This document shows, piece after piece, positions 9,684-16,997 of a stretch of DNA of 64,000 bases. The DNA comes from JBFLVU01 sp964589625 (GTDB taxonomy: Bacteria; Acidobacteriota; UBA4820; DSQY01). The position numbers were made by a program, and so were the translations under genes. Where the stretch lies: NCBI GenBank assembly GCA_964589625.1, contig CAZPSH010000015.1:3964-67963 (forward strand), in the 5' to 3' direction. The notes under the pieces were generated by a model. The model worked only from the letters and a program-made list of their open reading frames with translations. It was not told the DNA's origin and did no database searches. Within the stretch, counting starts at the first letter, position 1; each line of letters begins with the position of its first letter.

Positions 9684-11006
9684 TCAGAACGGGTGCGCCC
9701 CGTGGGGTCCAAGGGAGAATCCGTACTCCAGGACGAGGGCGTTCTTCGGGCCCAGCACGGCGTAGTCCACGCGCTGGACCTGGACCCTCAGCTTCTGGTA
9801 CTCGCTGGGATACCAGGTGAGCACGAGGGCGCCGCCCTGGTCCCTGCGGCCGACTCCCGGGTACTTGACCCAGTCGGCCCGGGCGCCCACCGACCAGCCG
9901 CGGGCCACCTGCCAGTCCACGTAGGAGAAGAGGCCTTCGGTGCGCTCCGTCCATCGCAAAGGGGAGGCGGAAACGGCGGGTTCCGCCGCGGGGCCGTGGA
10001 CGCGGTAGTCCCTCCTCATGTACTCGGTCCGCCACAGGAAGGTCCGGTGGCGGTTGGAGAGAGGGCGCCGGCGGTAGGTCAGAGACAGGTTGCCCAGCCG
10101 CGTGGCCCCCCCCGTCGCGTTCTTTCCCCCCAGGCCCGAGAGGAGCGCCTCCACGCTGGACTCCTCCGACAGGTCCCAGAAGTGGCGCCACGCCAGGAGG
10201 TAGGCGAGGTCCGAGCGCCGACCGCCGAAGAGGTCGTCGCTCCGCCCGCCGAGCACCTCGGCGGTGATGTCGCTCAGCCAGGGAGTGGGCAGGATCTTGG
10301 TCAGACCGAGCCCCACCTCGTTCAGGCCGTGGCCTTCCCCGCCCAGAACCGCGTTCAGCGCCAGGGGGCGGTCGGCCTGGTACCAGGTGTGCGTGTGGAG
10401 CGCGTTCTCCTTGCCGAAGCCCGCGTAGAAGCGCCCCGCCTTCAGGGTCAGGCCTCCCGGAAGTCCCGGAAAGACGGCGTAGGCCTCCTCCACTTCGGCG
10501 GTGTATCCCTCCGAATGGGCGTGCTCCTCTTCCGCGTGGCCTCCCTCCCCCGTGAAGCGCTCGGCCAGCGCCCCGCCGTGTCCGTGCTTGTGGAGGGCCA
10601 GGGACGCGAAAGCCCGGGCGTAGGGGTCGATGCTGGCGGAGAAGGACAGCTCCAGCTCCCTCAGCGTGGCGGCGTCGGAGGCCGTCCACCGCGGGTCGTT
10701 CCCGGCCGAGAAGGTGAAGTCGGGGATCACGGAGAGGGAGGGGTTGAGGAGGTTCGCCGCGGGGGGCGCGGCGGGGGCGGCCGGCAGGCCGGGGGCCTGG
10801 CGCCCGGACGTGGCGGCCTCACGCAGGGCGGCCACCTCCTTCTTCAGTTCTTCGATCTGGGCTTCGTACTGCGCCGTCAGCTCGGCCATGCGGCCTTCGA
10901 GGGCGGCAAGTTTCCTTTCGATTTCGCCCGGTCCGGTCTGCGCCCTGAGGGCCGTCAAGACGGCCAGGGCCATGCAGGCCACCGGGAGGAAATGGGTCTT
11001 CCTCAT
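9684..11006 (-). CDS. His-rich outer-membrane beta-barrel protein of the metal uptake operon
   Basis: A 440-residue protein with a signal peptide (ending LRAQ near 23), a coiled coil at about 28-63 (EIERKLAALEGRMAELTAQY) and a Pro/Ala linker. A beta-rich region then ends in a C-terminal Phe (GAHPF), typical of outer-membrane barrels. Two His-rich stretches, LHKHGHGG and GGHAEEEHAHSEG, lie in what would be surface loops. It also carries alternating aromatic strands such as LSLTYRRRPLSNRHRTFLWR. The coiled coil may contact peptidoglycan or form a trimeric stalk. Its place just upstream of znuA suggests a porin-like entry route for zinc. It is not a TonB receptor: no plug domain or TonB box is visible. 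Confidence 0.8.
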   Translation of the reverse strand: MRKTHFLPVACMALAVLTALRAQTGPGEIERKLAALEGRMAELTAQYEAQIEELKKEVAALREAATSGRQAPGLPAAPAAPPAANLLNPSLSVIPDFTFSAGNDPRWTASDAATLRELELSFSASIDPYARAFASLALHKHGHGGALAERFTGEGGHAEEEHAHSEGYTAEVEEAYAVFPGLPGGLTLKAGRFYAGFGKENALHTHTWYQADRPLALNAVLGGEGHGLNEVGLGLTKILPTPWLSDITAEVLGGRSDDLFGGRRSDLAYLLAWRHFWDLSEESSVEALLSGLGGKNATGGATRLGNLSLTYRRRPLSNRHRTFLWRTEYMRRDYRVHGPAAEPAVSASPLRWTERTEGLFSYVDWQVARGWSVGARADWVKYPGVGRRDQGGALVLTWYPSEYQKLRVQVQRVDYAVLGPKNALVLEYGFSLGPHGAHPF

Positions 11007-11073
11007 GCGCGGGTCTCCCGGAAAGAATGTGGCGCGTAGATTCTACAGCGATGGAACCCGACCCGGAGGCGGA

Positions 11074-11349
11074 TCAGGAGGGGGGCGCCCGGCCCTTCGG
11101 AGCCTCGCGGCCCGCGGACACCGGGCGGTAGATGACAAGAGCCGGGGGCGGAGAGGCCGGCGCGTCGGGCAGCCGCACGGAGAGCGGTTCCTCCGGCCGG
11201 TCCGCGCCCCCGCCGGCGCTGGCGCAGACGGGACAGTCGTGGTCCGACCGGCCGACCCCTTCGCCTTCCGCCGGCGCGTGGAAGTGCAGGAGCAGGCCAA
11301 AAAGGCCCACCGCAATCAGGATCGCAAGAGTCTTTTTCAGCGTCCCCAT
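11074..11349 (-). CDS. Small exported or membrane-anchored protein with DHDCPVC motif, first gene of metal operon
   Basis: A 91-residue protein: MGTLKKT, then one hydrophobic segment (about 8-24, LAILIAVGLFGLLLHF). A periplasmic part follows with HFHAPAEGEG and DHDCPVCAS, then a Pro/Ala-rich tail. The paired Cys next to Asp/His is reminiscent of small DUF2946-like proteins and would suit binding of a soft or borderline metal; this is inference. It lies 67 bases upstream of the outer-membrane protein gene in the same direction. The ATG at 11349 is preceded by a purine-rich GGGCAGGG. A TATAGT hexamer sits about 20 bases further upstream. Confidence 0.65.
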   Translation of the reverse strand: MGTLKKTLAILIAVGLFGLLLHFHAPAEGEGVGRSDHDCPVCASAGGGADRPEEPLSVRLPDAPASPPPALVIYRPVSAGREAPKGRAPPS

Positions 11350-11426
11350 GCCCTGCCCTCGGCCACTATAACACGAACTCCAAGGCGCCATTCCCCCGCG
11401 GGTCTTATGGAAAGCGTGGACTCTCC

Positions 11427-12416
11427 CTAGTCGGGCAGGGCCTCGTACTTTCGACGCCGCCGGCGATAGGCCGCCGCCACGGCGGCGAAGAAGAGGACGA
11501 GGACGGCCGTCCACAGGAGGCCGGGCGAAGAGAGAACCACCACCCATTCCCCCCACCAGGGGAGGTTCTTGGCCCACGCCCGGAAGGCGGCGTCGGGCGG
11601 CATCCCAAAGGTCACGGCGAAGGCGGCGTCCACCGATCCCATCCGCCTCGCCTGGTCCAGAAAGGCGCGGAGGGAGGCGTCATCCTTGAAGAGGTCCCGC
11701 ACGAAGCCCTTGGCCAGGGCGTAGGAACGCCGCACGGCGCCCTCGCCCTGGGCGAAGTCCTCCTCCATCTGGGCGATCCGCCAGCGGCCCCTGGCCACAT
11801 CCCTCAGGGCGAGCGCCGCGTTCCACTCGTCGCTCAGGCCCCACTCCCCCGCGGCGCGCATGGCCAGGCCCTCGTCGAACCACCGGGGGGGACGCTTCCC
11901 CAAGGCCCGGTACAGGGCCACGTGGGAGACCTCGTGGACGAGGGTCTGACGGCCGTCGCCGAAGGGGTAGCGCCCACAGCGGGAGAGGATGATGACGATC
12001 CTCCCCTCCTCCTCCACCGCCGCGCCCGCGGCGAAGGGCGGAAGGCCGGCCCACTCGGGCGGCAATTGGCCGGGCGTCGCGGCCACGGTCACCCGGACGG
12101 GCGCACCTCGAAGCTCCGCCGGGACCCCGTAGAGGGCCTCGAGTCGGGCCCGCGCCTCCACGAAAGCGCGCTCGTACTCCCGGGGATCCGGCTGGCCGAG
12201 GGCCCCCAGCGAAAGCAGGACCGCCGCCACGGCGACGGCCAGGGTGGGCAACAGGAGGATCAGGCAGTCCAGGACGAGGGCCACGAGGCGGCGTCCGGGG
12301 GAAACCAGGGGCTGGCCCACGAGGGAGGGGGCCACGTGAAGGACGCCGGCCGTCAGACGCCGAGTCCATAGGCCCTTCCCGGCGCGGGGGGCCGGCGCCT
12401 TCGACCTGGCCCTCAT
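11427..12416 (-). CDS. Membrane-anchored HExxH metallopeptidase-like protein
   Basis: A 329-residue protein with an N-terminal hydrophobic segment (RRLVALVLDCLILLLPTLAV, resembling the start of RDD-family membrane domains) and a second segment near the C-terminus (LLWTAVLVLFFAAVAAAY). The extracytoplasmic part carries TLVHEVSHVALYRAL followed by RWFDEGLAMRAAGEWG. This is a gluzincin pattern: HExxH with the third ligand Glu in a DEGLA motif, as in peptidase MA-like proteins. The ATG at 12416 lies four bases after the thioesterase stop. A longer start at 12458 would overlap that gene, and neither has a strong ribosome site. Substrate unknown. Confidence 0.75.
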   Translation of the reverse strand: MRARSKAPAPRAGKGLWTRRLTAGVLHVAPSLVGQPLVSPGRRLVALVLDCLILLLPTLAVAVAAVLLSLGALGQPDPREYERAFVEARARLEALYGVPAELRGAPVRVTVAATPGQLPPEWAGLPPFAAGAAVEEEGRIVIILSRCGRYPFGDGRQTLVHEVSHVALYRALGKRPPRWFDEGLAMRAAGEWGLSDEWNAALALRDVARGRWRIAQMEEDFAQGEGAVRRSYALAKGFVRDLFKDDASLRAFLDQARRMGSVDAAFAVTFGMPPDAAFRAWAKNLPWWGEWVVVLSSPGLLWTAVLVLFFAAVAAAYRRRRRKYEALPD

Positions 12417-12420
12417 CGGG

Positions 12421-12804
12421 TCACGGCGCGAGGACCGGGGTAGGCCGGCCCTGGGCATCCAGCGCCACCATGTGGAAGAGCCCGGAGGTGCACAGGTGGC
12501 GGGCGCCCGTCGCCGCCTCCTCCCGGGACATCTTCACCTCCACAACCATGGAGGTCCGTCCCACGGTGAGGACCTGCGCCTCCACCACGGCGATGTCCCC
12601 CCACTTGACCGGGACCTTGAAGTCGAGACGCTCGATGGAGGCCGTCACGCAGGTCTTGCCCGAGAGGCGGATGGCCGCGAGCCCCGCCGCGATGTCCATC
12701 CACTGGACCGCGCGGCCGCCGAAGAGCGCACCGAGGGGGTTCGTGTCGATGGGCAGCACGAGGTGGCTGGCCGACGCCCTGCCCTTGGTCAGGTCCAGTT
12801 CCAT
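12421..12804 (-). CDS. Acyl-CoA thioesterase, hotdog fold (YciA-like)
   Basis: A 127-residue hotdog-fold protein of the YciA/ACOT type, which hydrolyses acyl-CoA to free acid and CoA. It has the family pattern SHLVLPIDTNPLGALFGGRAVQWMD (Asn-Pro-x-Gly with the Asp of the following helix as catalytic candidate), then FKVPVKWGDIAVVEAQV and TSMVVEVKM. It lies between ychF (28 bases upstream) and the metallopeptidase gene, probably in one operon. Chain-length specificity cannot be read from sequence. Confidence 0.88.
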   Translation of the reverse strand: MELDLTKGRASASHLVLPIDTNPLGALFGGRAVQWMDIAAGLAAIRLSGKTCVTASIERLDFKVPVKWGDIAVVEAQVLTVGRTSMVVEVKMSREEAATGARHLCTSGLFHMVALDAQGRPTPVLAP

Positions 12805-12832
12805 GGTGGCCTCCCGATGGGAACCGCCGCGC

Positions 12833-13930
12833 TCACACGTTGAAGCGGAAGAGGCACACGTCGCCCTCCCGCATGACGTAGTCCCGTCCCTCGGACCGGT
12901 AAAGTCCCCGCTCCTTGACCTTTTTCTCGTCCCGGGAGCAGGCCACCCAGTCCTCGTAGGAATAGACCTCCAGCCGGATGAAGCCCCGCTCCAGGTCCGA
13001 GTGGATCTTGCCCGCGGCCTGGGGCGCCCGGGTGCCGCGCGCGATGGTCCAGGCTCGGGTCTCCTTGTCGCCGGCCGTGAGGAAGGTCATGAGGTCCAGG
13101 GAGGAGAAGGCGGCGTGGATGAGCTTGGAGAGGCCCGATTCGCTCAGGCCGTAGGCCGCCATGAAGTCCTGCCGGTCCGCCTCGGGCAGCAGGGCCATTT
13201 CGGCCTCCACCTTCCCGCAGATCCTCAGGCAGGCCCGCCCCTCGCGCACCGCCAGGGCCTCCAGGGCGGAGGCGTGACGGTGGCCCGGCTCGAGCCCGGC
13301 CTCGTCGACGTTGGCCACGTAGATGACGGGCTTTACGGTGAGGAGGAAGAGGTCCGACAGGAGGGGCGCCTCCTCGGGACGGACCTCCGCCTGCGCGGCG
13401 AAGCGGCCCTCCTCCAGGACCGCCTTGAGCCGTTCCAGAACCTCCATGAGCTTCCGGGCGGGCGCGTCCCCCGAGCGGGCGAGCTTGACCGTCCGCTCCA
13501 TCCGCCGCTCCACGGCCGACAGGTCGGCGAGGGCCAGCTCGAGGTTCACCGTCTCGGCGTCGCGCACGGGGTCCACGGAGCCCTCTTCGTGGGGAACGTT
13601 CGGGTCGTCGAAGCACCGCACCACGTGGACGACGGCGTCCACCTCCCGGATGTGGGCCAGGAACTGATTCCCGAGCCCGCCACCCCGCGACGAGCCCCGC
13701 ACCAGGCCGGCCACGTCCACGAACTGGAGGGTCGTGGGGGTGATCTTCTTCGACTTGAAGACCCTTCCGAGGTCCGTCAGACGAGGGTCGGGCACCTGCG
13801 CCTGGCCGATGTTGGGGTCCGCCGAGGCGCCCGTGAAGCCCCCCACCTCCGCGCTCGACGCCGTGAGGGCGTTGAAGATGGTCGTCTTCCCCGCCCTCGC
13901 CAGTCCCACGATGCCGCACGACAGCGCCAT
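12833..13930 (-). CDS. ychF: YchF/EngD-family (Obg-related) nucleotidase with variant G1 loop
   Basis: A 365-residue P-loop protein with a YchF C-terminal TGS-like (DUF933) domain (TFLTAGDKETRAWTIARGTRAP, EVYSYEDWVACSRDEKKVKE, REGDVCLFRFNV). YchF binds ATP rather than GTP and associates with ribosomes. The G1 loop reads GLARAGKTT instead of the usual GLPNVGKST. G3 is DVAGLVRGSSRGGGLGNQFL and the G4 equivalent is NVDE, as in the family. The start at 13930 follows GGAGGGAG; an upstream extension to 14074 lacks homology to the family and was dropped. An extended -10 lies at 13957-13965. Confidence 0.92.
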   Translation of the reverse strand: MALSCGIVGLARAGKTTIFNALTASSAEVGGFTGASADPNIGQAQVPDPRLTDLGRVFKSKKITPTTLQFVDVAGLVRGSSRGGGLGNQFLAHIREVDAVVHVVRCFDDPNVPHEEGSVDPVRDAETVNLELALADLSAVERRMERTVKLARSGDAPARKLMEVLERLKAVLEEGRFAAQAEVRPEEAPLLSDLFLLTVKPVIYVANVDEAGLEPGHRHASALEALAVREGRACLRICGKVEAEMALLPEADRQDFMAAYGLSESGLSKLIHAAFSSLDLMTFLTAGDKETRAWTIARGTRAPQAAGKIHSDLERGFIRLEVYSYEDWVACSRDEKKVKERGLYRSEGRDYVMREGDVCLFRFNV

Positions 13931-13956
13931 GTCTCCCTCCGGCCCGCGCCGCGGCC

Positions 13957-13965
13957 ATCCTAGCA
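13957..13965 (-). promoter_or_regulatory. ychF: Extended -10 promoter element, ychF
   Basis: The minus strand reads TGC-TAGGAT, which would place the transcription start about 20 bases before the ychF ATG. No clear -35 is visible. Confidence 0.4.
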
Positions 13966-14128
13966 CACGCACGGGAAGGTGGTCATTCCCAAATCGTGTA
14001 CGCATGTTGGCACGGGTTTCCGCAATGCGCCTCAATCGGGGATTGATCACTCCCTTCGCCACCGTCGCCACCATCGACGTGGAGCATCGGGTCCGAACCT
14101 ATACAGAGCGGCAAAACTGAATGCGAGG

Positions 14129-14308
14129 GGCTCAGCCCTCCACGTAGATTCCGGCGGCGCCCCCGCCCTCTCCCTCACCTACCGCACCGGCGGCCACTAC
14201 GACTTCATCCCCACCGCCCTCCCCTCCCGCGGCCTCAGCCTCTCCGACCTCTCCTGGCACCTCTCCGACCACTTCCCCCTGTGGGTCGAGTTCGGGACCA
14301 GGGATTGA
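14129..14308 (+). pseudogene. Remnant of an endonuclease/exonuclease/phosphatase-family protein, C-terminus only
   Basis: The plus-strand frame from about 14129 to the TGA at 14308 encodes ALHVDSGGAPALSLTYRTGG and ends with LSWHLSDHFPLWVEFGTRD. The last motif matches the C-terminal catalytic SDHxPL region of EEP-fold nucleases/phosphatases. The rest of the roughly 250-residue domain is missing. Upstream sequence in the same frame (13979-14128) does not look like the family, and no ribosome site is evident. This is most likely the 3' end of a gene truncated by a rearrangement at the border of the accessory region. Confidence 0.6.
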
Positions 14309-14422
14309 GGGAGGGATTCACCGCGGAGACGCGGAGGCGCGGAGGAAAAGTCTGACCCAAGAAGAGATGGATTGGTTCCCGTTGGGGGCCGCGGAAACTG
14401 GCCTGCCCTTACACCGCCTTTT
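14309..14422. repeat. Gene-free strip with dispersed-repeat motif
   Basis: It starts with TTCACCGCGGAGACGCGGAG, a short sequence resembling a dispersed intergenic repeat seen in many environmental bacteria. It continues with AAAGTCTGACCCAAG, similar to the TCTGACCCC string at 60559-60567. No coding potential was seen. It lies between the nuclease remnant and the endolysin gene. Confidence 0.4.
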
Positions 14423-15163
14423 TTATACAGATTTGCCCGCCAAGAGCGGCACGTGTGCATATCCCAACAGCCGGTCCATGTCGGCGAGGATGTAGTCGAA
14501 CCCGGCGACGCGGGCGGTGCGGTTGCCTTCAATCGTATAGAGGAGGCCGTGGGCGGTGTGGTGGACGAGTCCCGCATGGCCCTGCCACCCGGCGGCACGC
14601 ACGCGCCACCAGACCACCACGTCGCCGGGCTGGGGCTCGTAGCCCTCACCGGGAAGGTGGGCCCAGCCCTTCCGCTTGCACTGCGACAGGAGGTCCCGCG
14701 CCCCCACGGTGTACCGGAAGGGCATGGGCGCCCCGCCCTGGGCGAAGCACCAGGAGACGAAGGCCGCGCACCAGGAGGAGCCCTCGGGCGCCAGGCCGTT
14801 CAGGTACGTTCTCACCCACGGCCCGCGGTTGTTGCCACCCTCCTCCCCCGCCCCCGCCTTCAACTCCCCGATGGCCGCTCTCAAGGCCGCCCGCCCCGCC
14901 GCGCTCCCCCCGAAGGATGCGGGAGGCTCCACCTCGTAGCGGATCAGCGGCACCGGGCACACGTCCCGCCCGTGCTCCAGCGCCCACCACGTCAGCGGCC
15001 CCGCCACCCCGTCCACCGCCAGCGGCCGCCCGTGCGGGTCCACCGCCTGCGCCTGAAAGGCCCGCAACGCCGCCCGCGTCCTCCGGCCCATCACCCCGTC
15101 CACCGGGCCCGGATCGAAGCCGAGGGCCTTGAGGCGCTTTTGCAGGTCAATGCAAGATTTCAT
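14423..15163 (-). CDS. Peptidoglycan-binding and CHAP-like amidase (endolysin-like)
   Basis: A 246-residue protein with two domains. Residues about 5-70 are a PG_binding_1 repeat (LQKRLKALGFDPGPVDGVMG, then TRAALRAFQAQ). Residues about 95-240 form a CHAP/NlpC-like cysteine amidase with GSSWCAAFVSWCFAQGG (catalytic Cys candidate), PGDVVVWWR, and GHAGLVHHTAHG (His candidate). It has no signal peptide, which fits a phage endolysin or a toxin-like cell-wall hydrolase rather than a housekeeping one. It opens the accessory region, next to the AbiC-like gene. The sequence gives no direct sign of a holin or other phage gene. Confidence 0.85.
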   Translation of the reverse strand: MKSCIDLQKRLKALGFDPGPVDGVMGRRTRAALRAFQAQAVDPHGRPLAVDGVAGPLTWWALEHGRDVCPVPLIRYEVEPPASFGGSAAGRAALRAAIGELKAGAGEEGGNNRGPWVRTYLNGLAPEGSSWCAAFVSWCFAQGGAPMPFRYTVGARDLLSQCKRKGWAHLPGEGYEPQPGDVVVWWRVRAAGWQGHAGLVHHTAHGLLYTIEGNRTARVAGFDYILADMDRLLGYAHVPLLAGKSV

Positions 15164-15257
15164 AGTGACACCCTGTGCGTGATGGCCCTACCGCCTCGCC
15201 CTCCTGGCCCATTCCGTTCAGGCGCATGACGCGCAAACCCACGTTCAGCGCGCCTCT

Positions 15258-16055
15258 TCATGAGCGCGAATCCGAGGGTGCCTTACCAAACGCGGCTCCG
15301 CCGAGCGGAGACACTCGGATGAAGTTCTCGTATTTTTCGGACACGAAGGAATCGCTAAAGAGCGCGGCCTTCTCGCACAACGCCCCGATCCGCCCATATC
15401 CGGCGGTGGTGCTGGCATACAGAAACAGCAGGCCCTTCTCTTCATCGGAGAGTATCGCCTTCAAGACATCCAGACTCGCCTGCGTCTGCTCCTCGCTCCT
15501 GGAATTCTCAAGGACATGCTTGAGGGTGGTCTCCACCAGGCGGAAGTAGCTGCCCAGGTACCGAAGGTAATGTATTTGCTGCGTCTGGTACCAACCCTCG
15601 TAGCCCGCCAGGGTGGTCCTCGAGTCGTTCGCGAACGCCTCGAATTGCAGCTTAAGCGCACCCCATACCCTCTGTAGGCCCTCCATGCCATGCAAGTTTC
15701 CCTCGGTGAACATCTTCCCCGTGCGAACATTCTCCACCACTTGCCGATGGTGGTGAAGGAGTTCGAAGAAAGCGGTCTGGGACCTCTCGACCTGGGACTG
15801 CTCACGCTGAAGCTTAAGCTCGTGCATTTGCAGGACCAGCGCAACAACAACGAAGACCAGACTCAGACCAGAAAGGACTGCCGATATCGTCTCCGCATAG
15901 TACGCGGATTCCGCCCACCCGGCGGGTTTCAAAATGCACTTCACAACGTACGGCCACAATCCCAGGGCAACGAGCGTCGCGCCGATCCCCAGGGCGAGGC
16001 CCTTTCTTTGCCAACCGCTCCCCTTGCCTTTGAAAGCAGACAATTGCTGGTCCAT
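15258..16055 (-). CDS. Putative phage abortive-infection (putAbiC-like) membrane protein
   Basis: A 265-residue protein with two N-terminal membrane segments (about 19-41 and 57-77), then a charged helical stretch (MHELKLQREQSQVERSQTAF) and a cytoplasmic helical domain. The pattern TAFFELLHHHRQVVENVRTG, GYFRLVETTLKHVLENS-type and LKAILSDEEKGLLFLYAST matches my memory of the putAbiC domain of putative phage abortive infection proteins. The ATG at 16055 is preceded by GGAAGGAG at seven bases. An upstream ATG at 16082 lacks such a site. GC is clearly below the core (30/60 in 15421-15480), a sign of transfer. Confidence 0.7.
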   Translation of the reverse strand: MDQQLSAFKGKGSGWQRKGLALGIGATLVALGLWPYVVKCILKPAGWAESAYYAETISAVLSGLSLVFVVVALVLQMHELKLQREQSQVERSQTAFFELLHHHRQVVENVRTGKMFTEGNLHGMEGLQRVWGALKLQFEAFANDSRTTLAGYEGWYQTQQIHYLRYLGSYFRLVETTLKHVLENSRSEEQTQASLDVLKAILSDEEKGLLFLYASTTAGYGRIGALCEKAALFSDSFVSEKYENFIRVSPLGGAAFGKAPSDSRS

Positions 16056-16183
16056 GGTCGGGCTCCTTCCGCACACTTCCATCCCTGTTTATCCACGGCC
16101 CCTGCGCATCCAGACTGCGTTGCACTCTGAAAGTCGCAGGAGCCAGCCATTGAAGTACGATCCTCCCCTGTGCTCCTCGTCCA

Positions 16184-16615
16184 TCAGGGGACCGGATGGT
16201 CACATTTCTCGCAAATGCCAGGCGGATGGCCGAAAAGGCTCCTCCGATTCTGCCACAGGCGCTTGGCCTCGTCCGATTGTTTCCTGTCGCCCTTCCAGAA
16301 GTTGCAGAGACATTTCGCAAAGTACTCCTCGGCCATGATGTACATCGCGGTCGCGAGCCCCTTGCGCCGATGGTCTGGCCTTACCTTCACATTGTTGCAG
16401 TGGCAGAAATCGAAATCATCCCCAAAATCCGCTTCGGCGCACTTCGTTCCCTCTCGCAAGACTCGGGCATACAAATCTCTAAGACCGACTGTCAGACCTT
16501 GGAGTTCGTATCCCTCTGCGCGTACCCCTTGGAGCAGCCGAGCCCTGTCCCCTTCACTGGCTTCCGTCCACGGGGTCCACTCTCCAATGCAAAGGGGAGG
16601 ATCTTCCGGGCTCAC
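16184..16615 (-). CDS. GNAT-like acetyltransferase with Cys pairs
   Basis: A 143-residue protein. The core NNVKVRPDHRRKGLATAMYIMAEEYF is a GNAT motif A (acetyl-CoA binding RRKGLA loop followed by a helix). CHCNN precedes the motif and the C-terminus carries GICEKCDHPVP, so a zinc site is possible. The GTG at 16615 has GAGGAGG four bases upstream. Longer frames run into the repeat-rich strip upstream and would add only low-complexity Arg-rich sequence. The substrate is unknown, and no antitoxin partner is adjacent, so a GNAT toxin role is not supported. Confidence 0.7.
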   Translation of the reverse strand: MSPEDPPLCIGEWTPWTEASEGDRARLLQGVRAEGYELQGLTVGLRDLYARVLREGTKCAEADFGDDFDFCHCNNVKVRPDHRRKGLATAMYIMAEEYFAKCLCNFWKGDRKQSDEAKRLWQNRRSLFGHPPGICEKCDHPVP

Positions 16616-16997
16616 CTGACCTCCTCGATACGGCTCGATGGGCGGAGCTTTAAGAGCGAATCCTTTGTTGCCCCTCGTCTCTCGTCTCCCGTCTCTCGTT
16701 TCCCGTCTCGCGTCTTGGGGAGGCGTGGCCAGACGCCGAGCCTCTGTAGGGGCGGCCCCCCGTGGTCGCCCGCTTCGAAGGCCTCCACTGGTGCGGCCCT
16801 TGCTCGCCAAGGGCCGGCTTTTCGGCCGATGCGAGCATCGGCCGCACCAGAGGCCAACCCGGAGGGGAGGGCGCGGAGACCCTCCCCTACCGAACCCGCC
16901 CCGTCCGATGCGAGCAGCGGCCGCACCATAGACCCGCGTCTCCCGTCTCCCGTTTCGCGTTTCACGTTTTACGTCTCTCGTCTCCCGTCTCTCGTCC
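16616..16997. repeat. Gene-free strip packed with several dispersed-repeat families
   Basis: Three kinds of repeat lie here. Degenerate pyrimidine 7-mers of the CGTCTCC/CGTTTCC type occur at 16674-16716 and 16935-16997. A GTAGGGGCGGCCCCCCGTGG element starts at 16746. A palindromic element GGTGCGGCC...GGCCGCACC contains a perfect inverted repeat CGGCCGATGC-GA-GCATCGGCCG at 16823-16844, with a second partial copy at 16905-16928. No open frame here looks like a gene. Confidence 0.65.

Noticed and set aside
16184..16810. Longer 208-residue form of the GNAT-like protein
   Set aside because: The extra N-terminal residues come from the repeat strip (Arg/Thr-rich) and bypass a GTG with a strong ribosome site.
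16674..16997. Possible CRISPR array
   Set aside because: Repeat units are 7-8 bases, degenerate and tandem, without unique spacers, and no cas genes are present.
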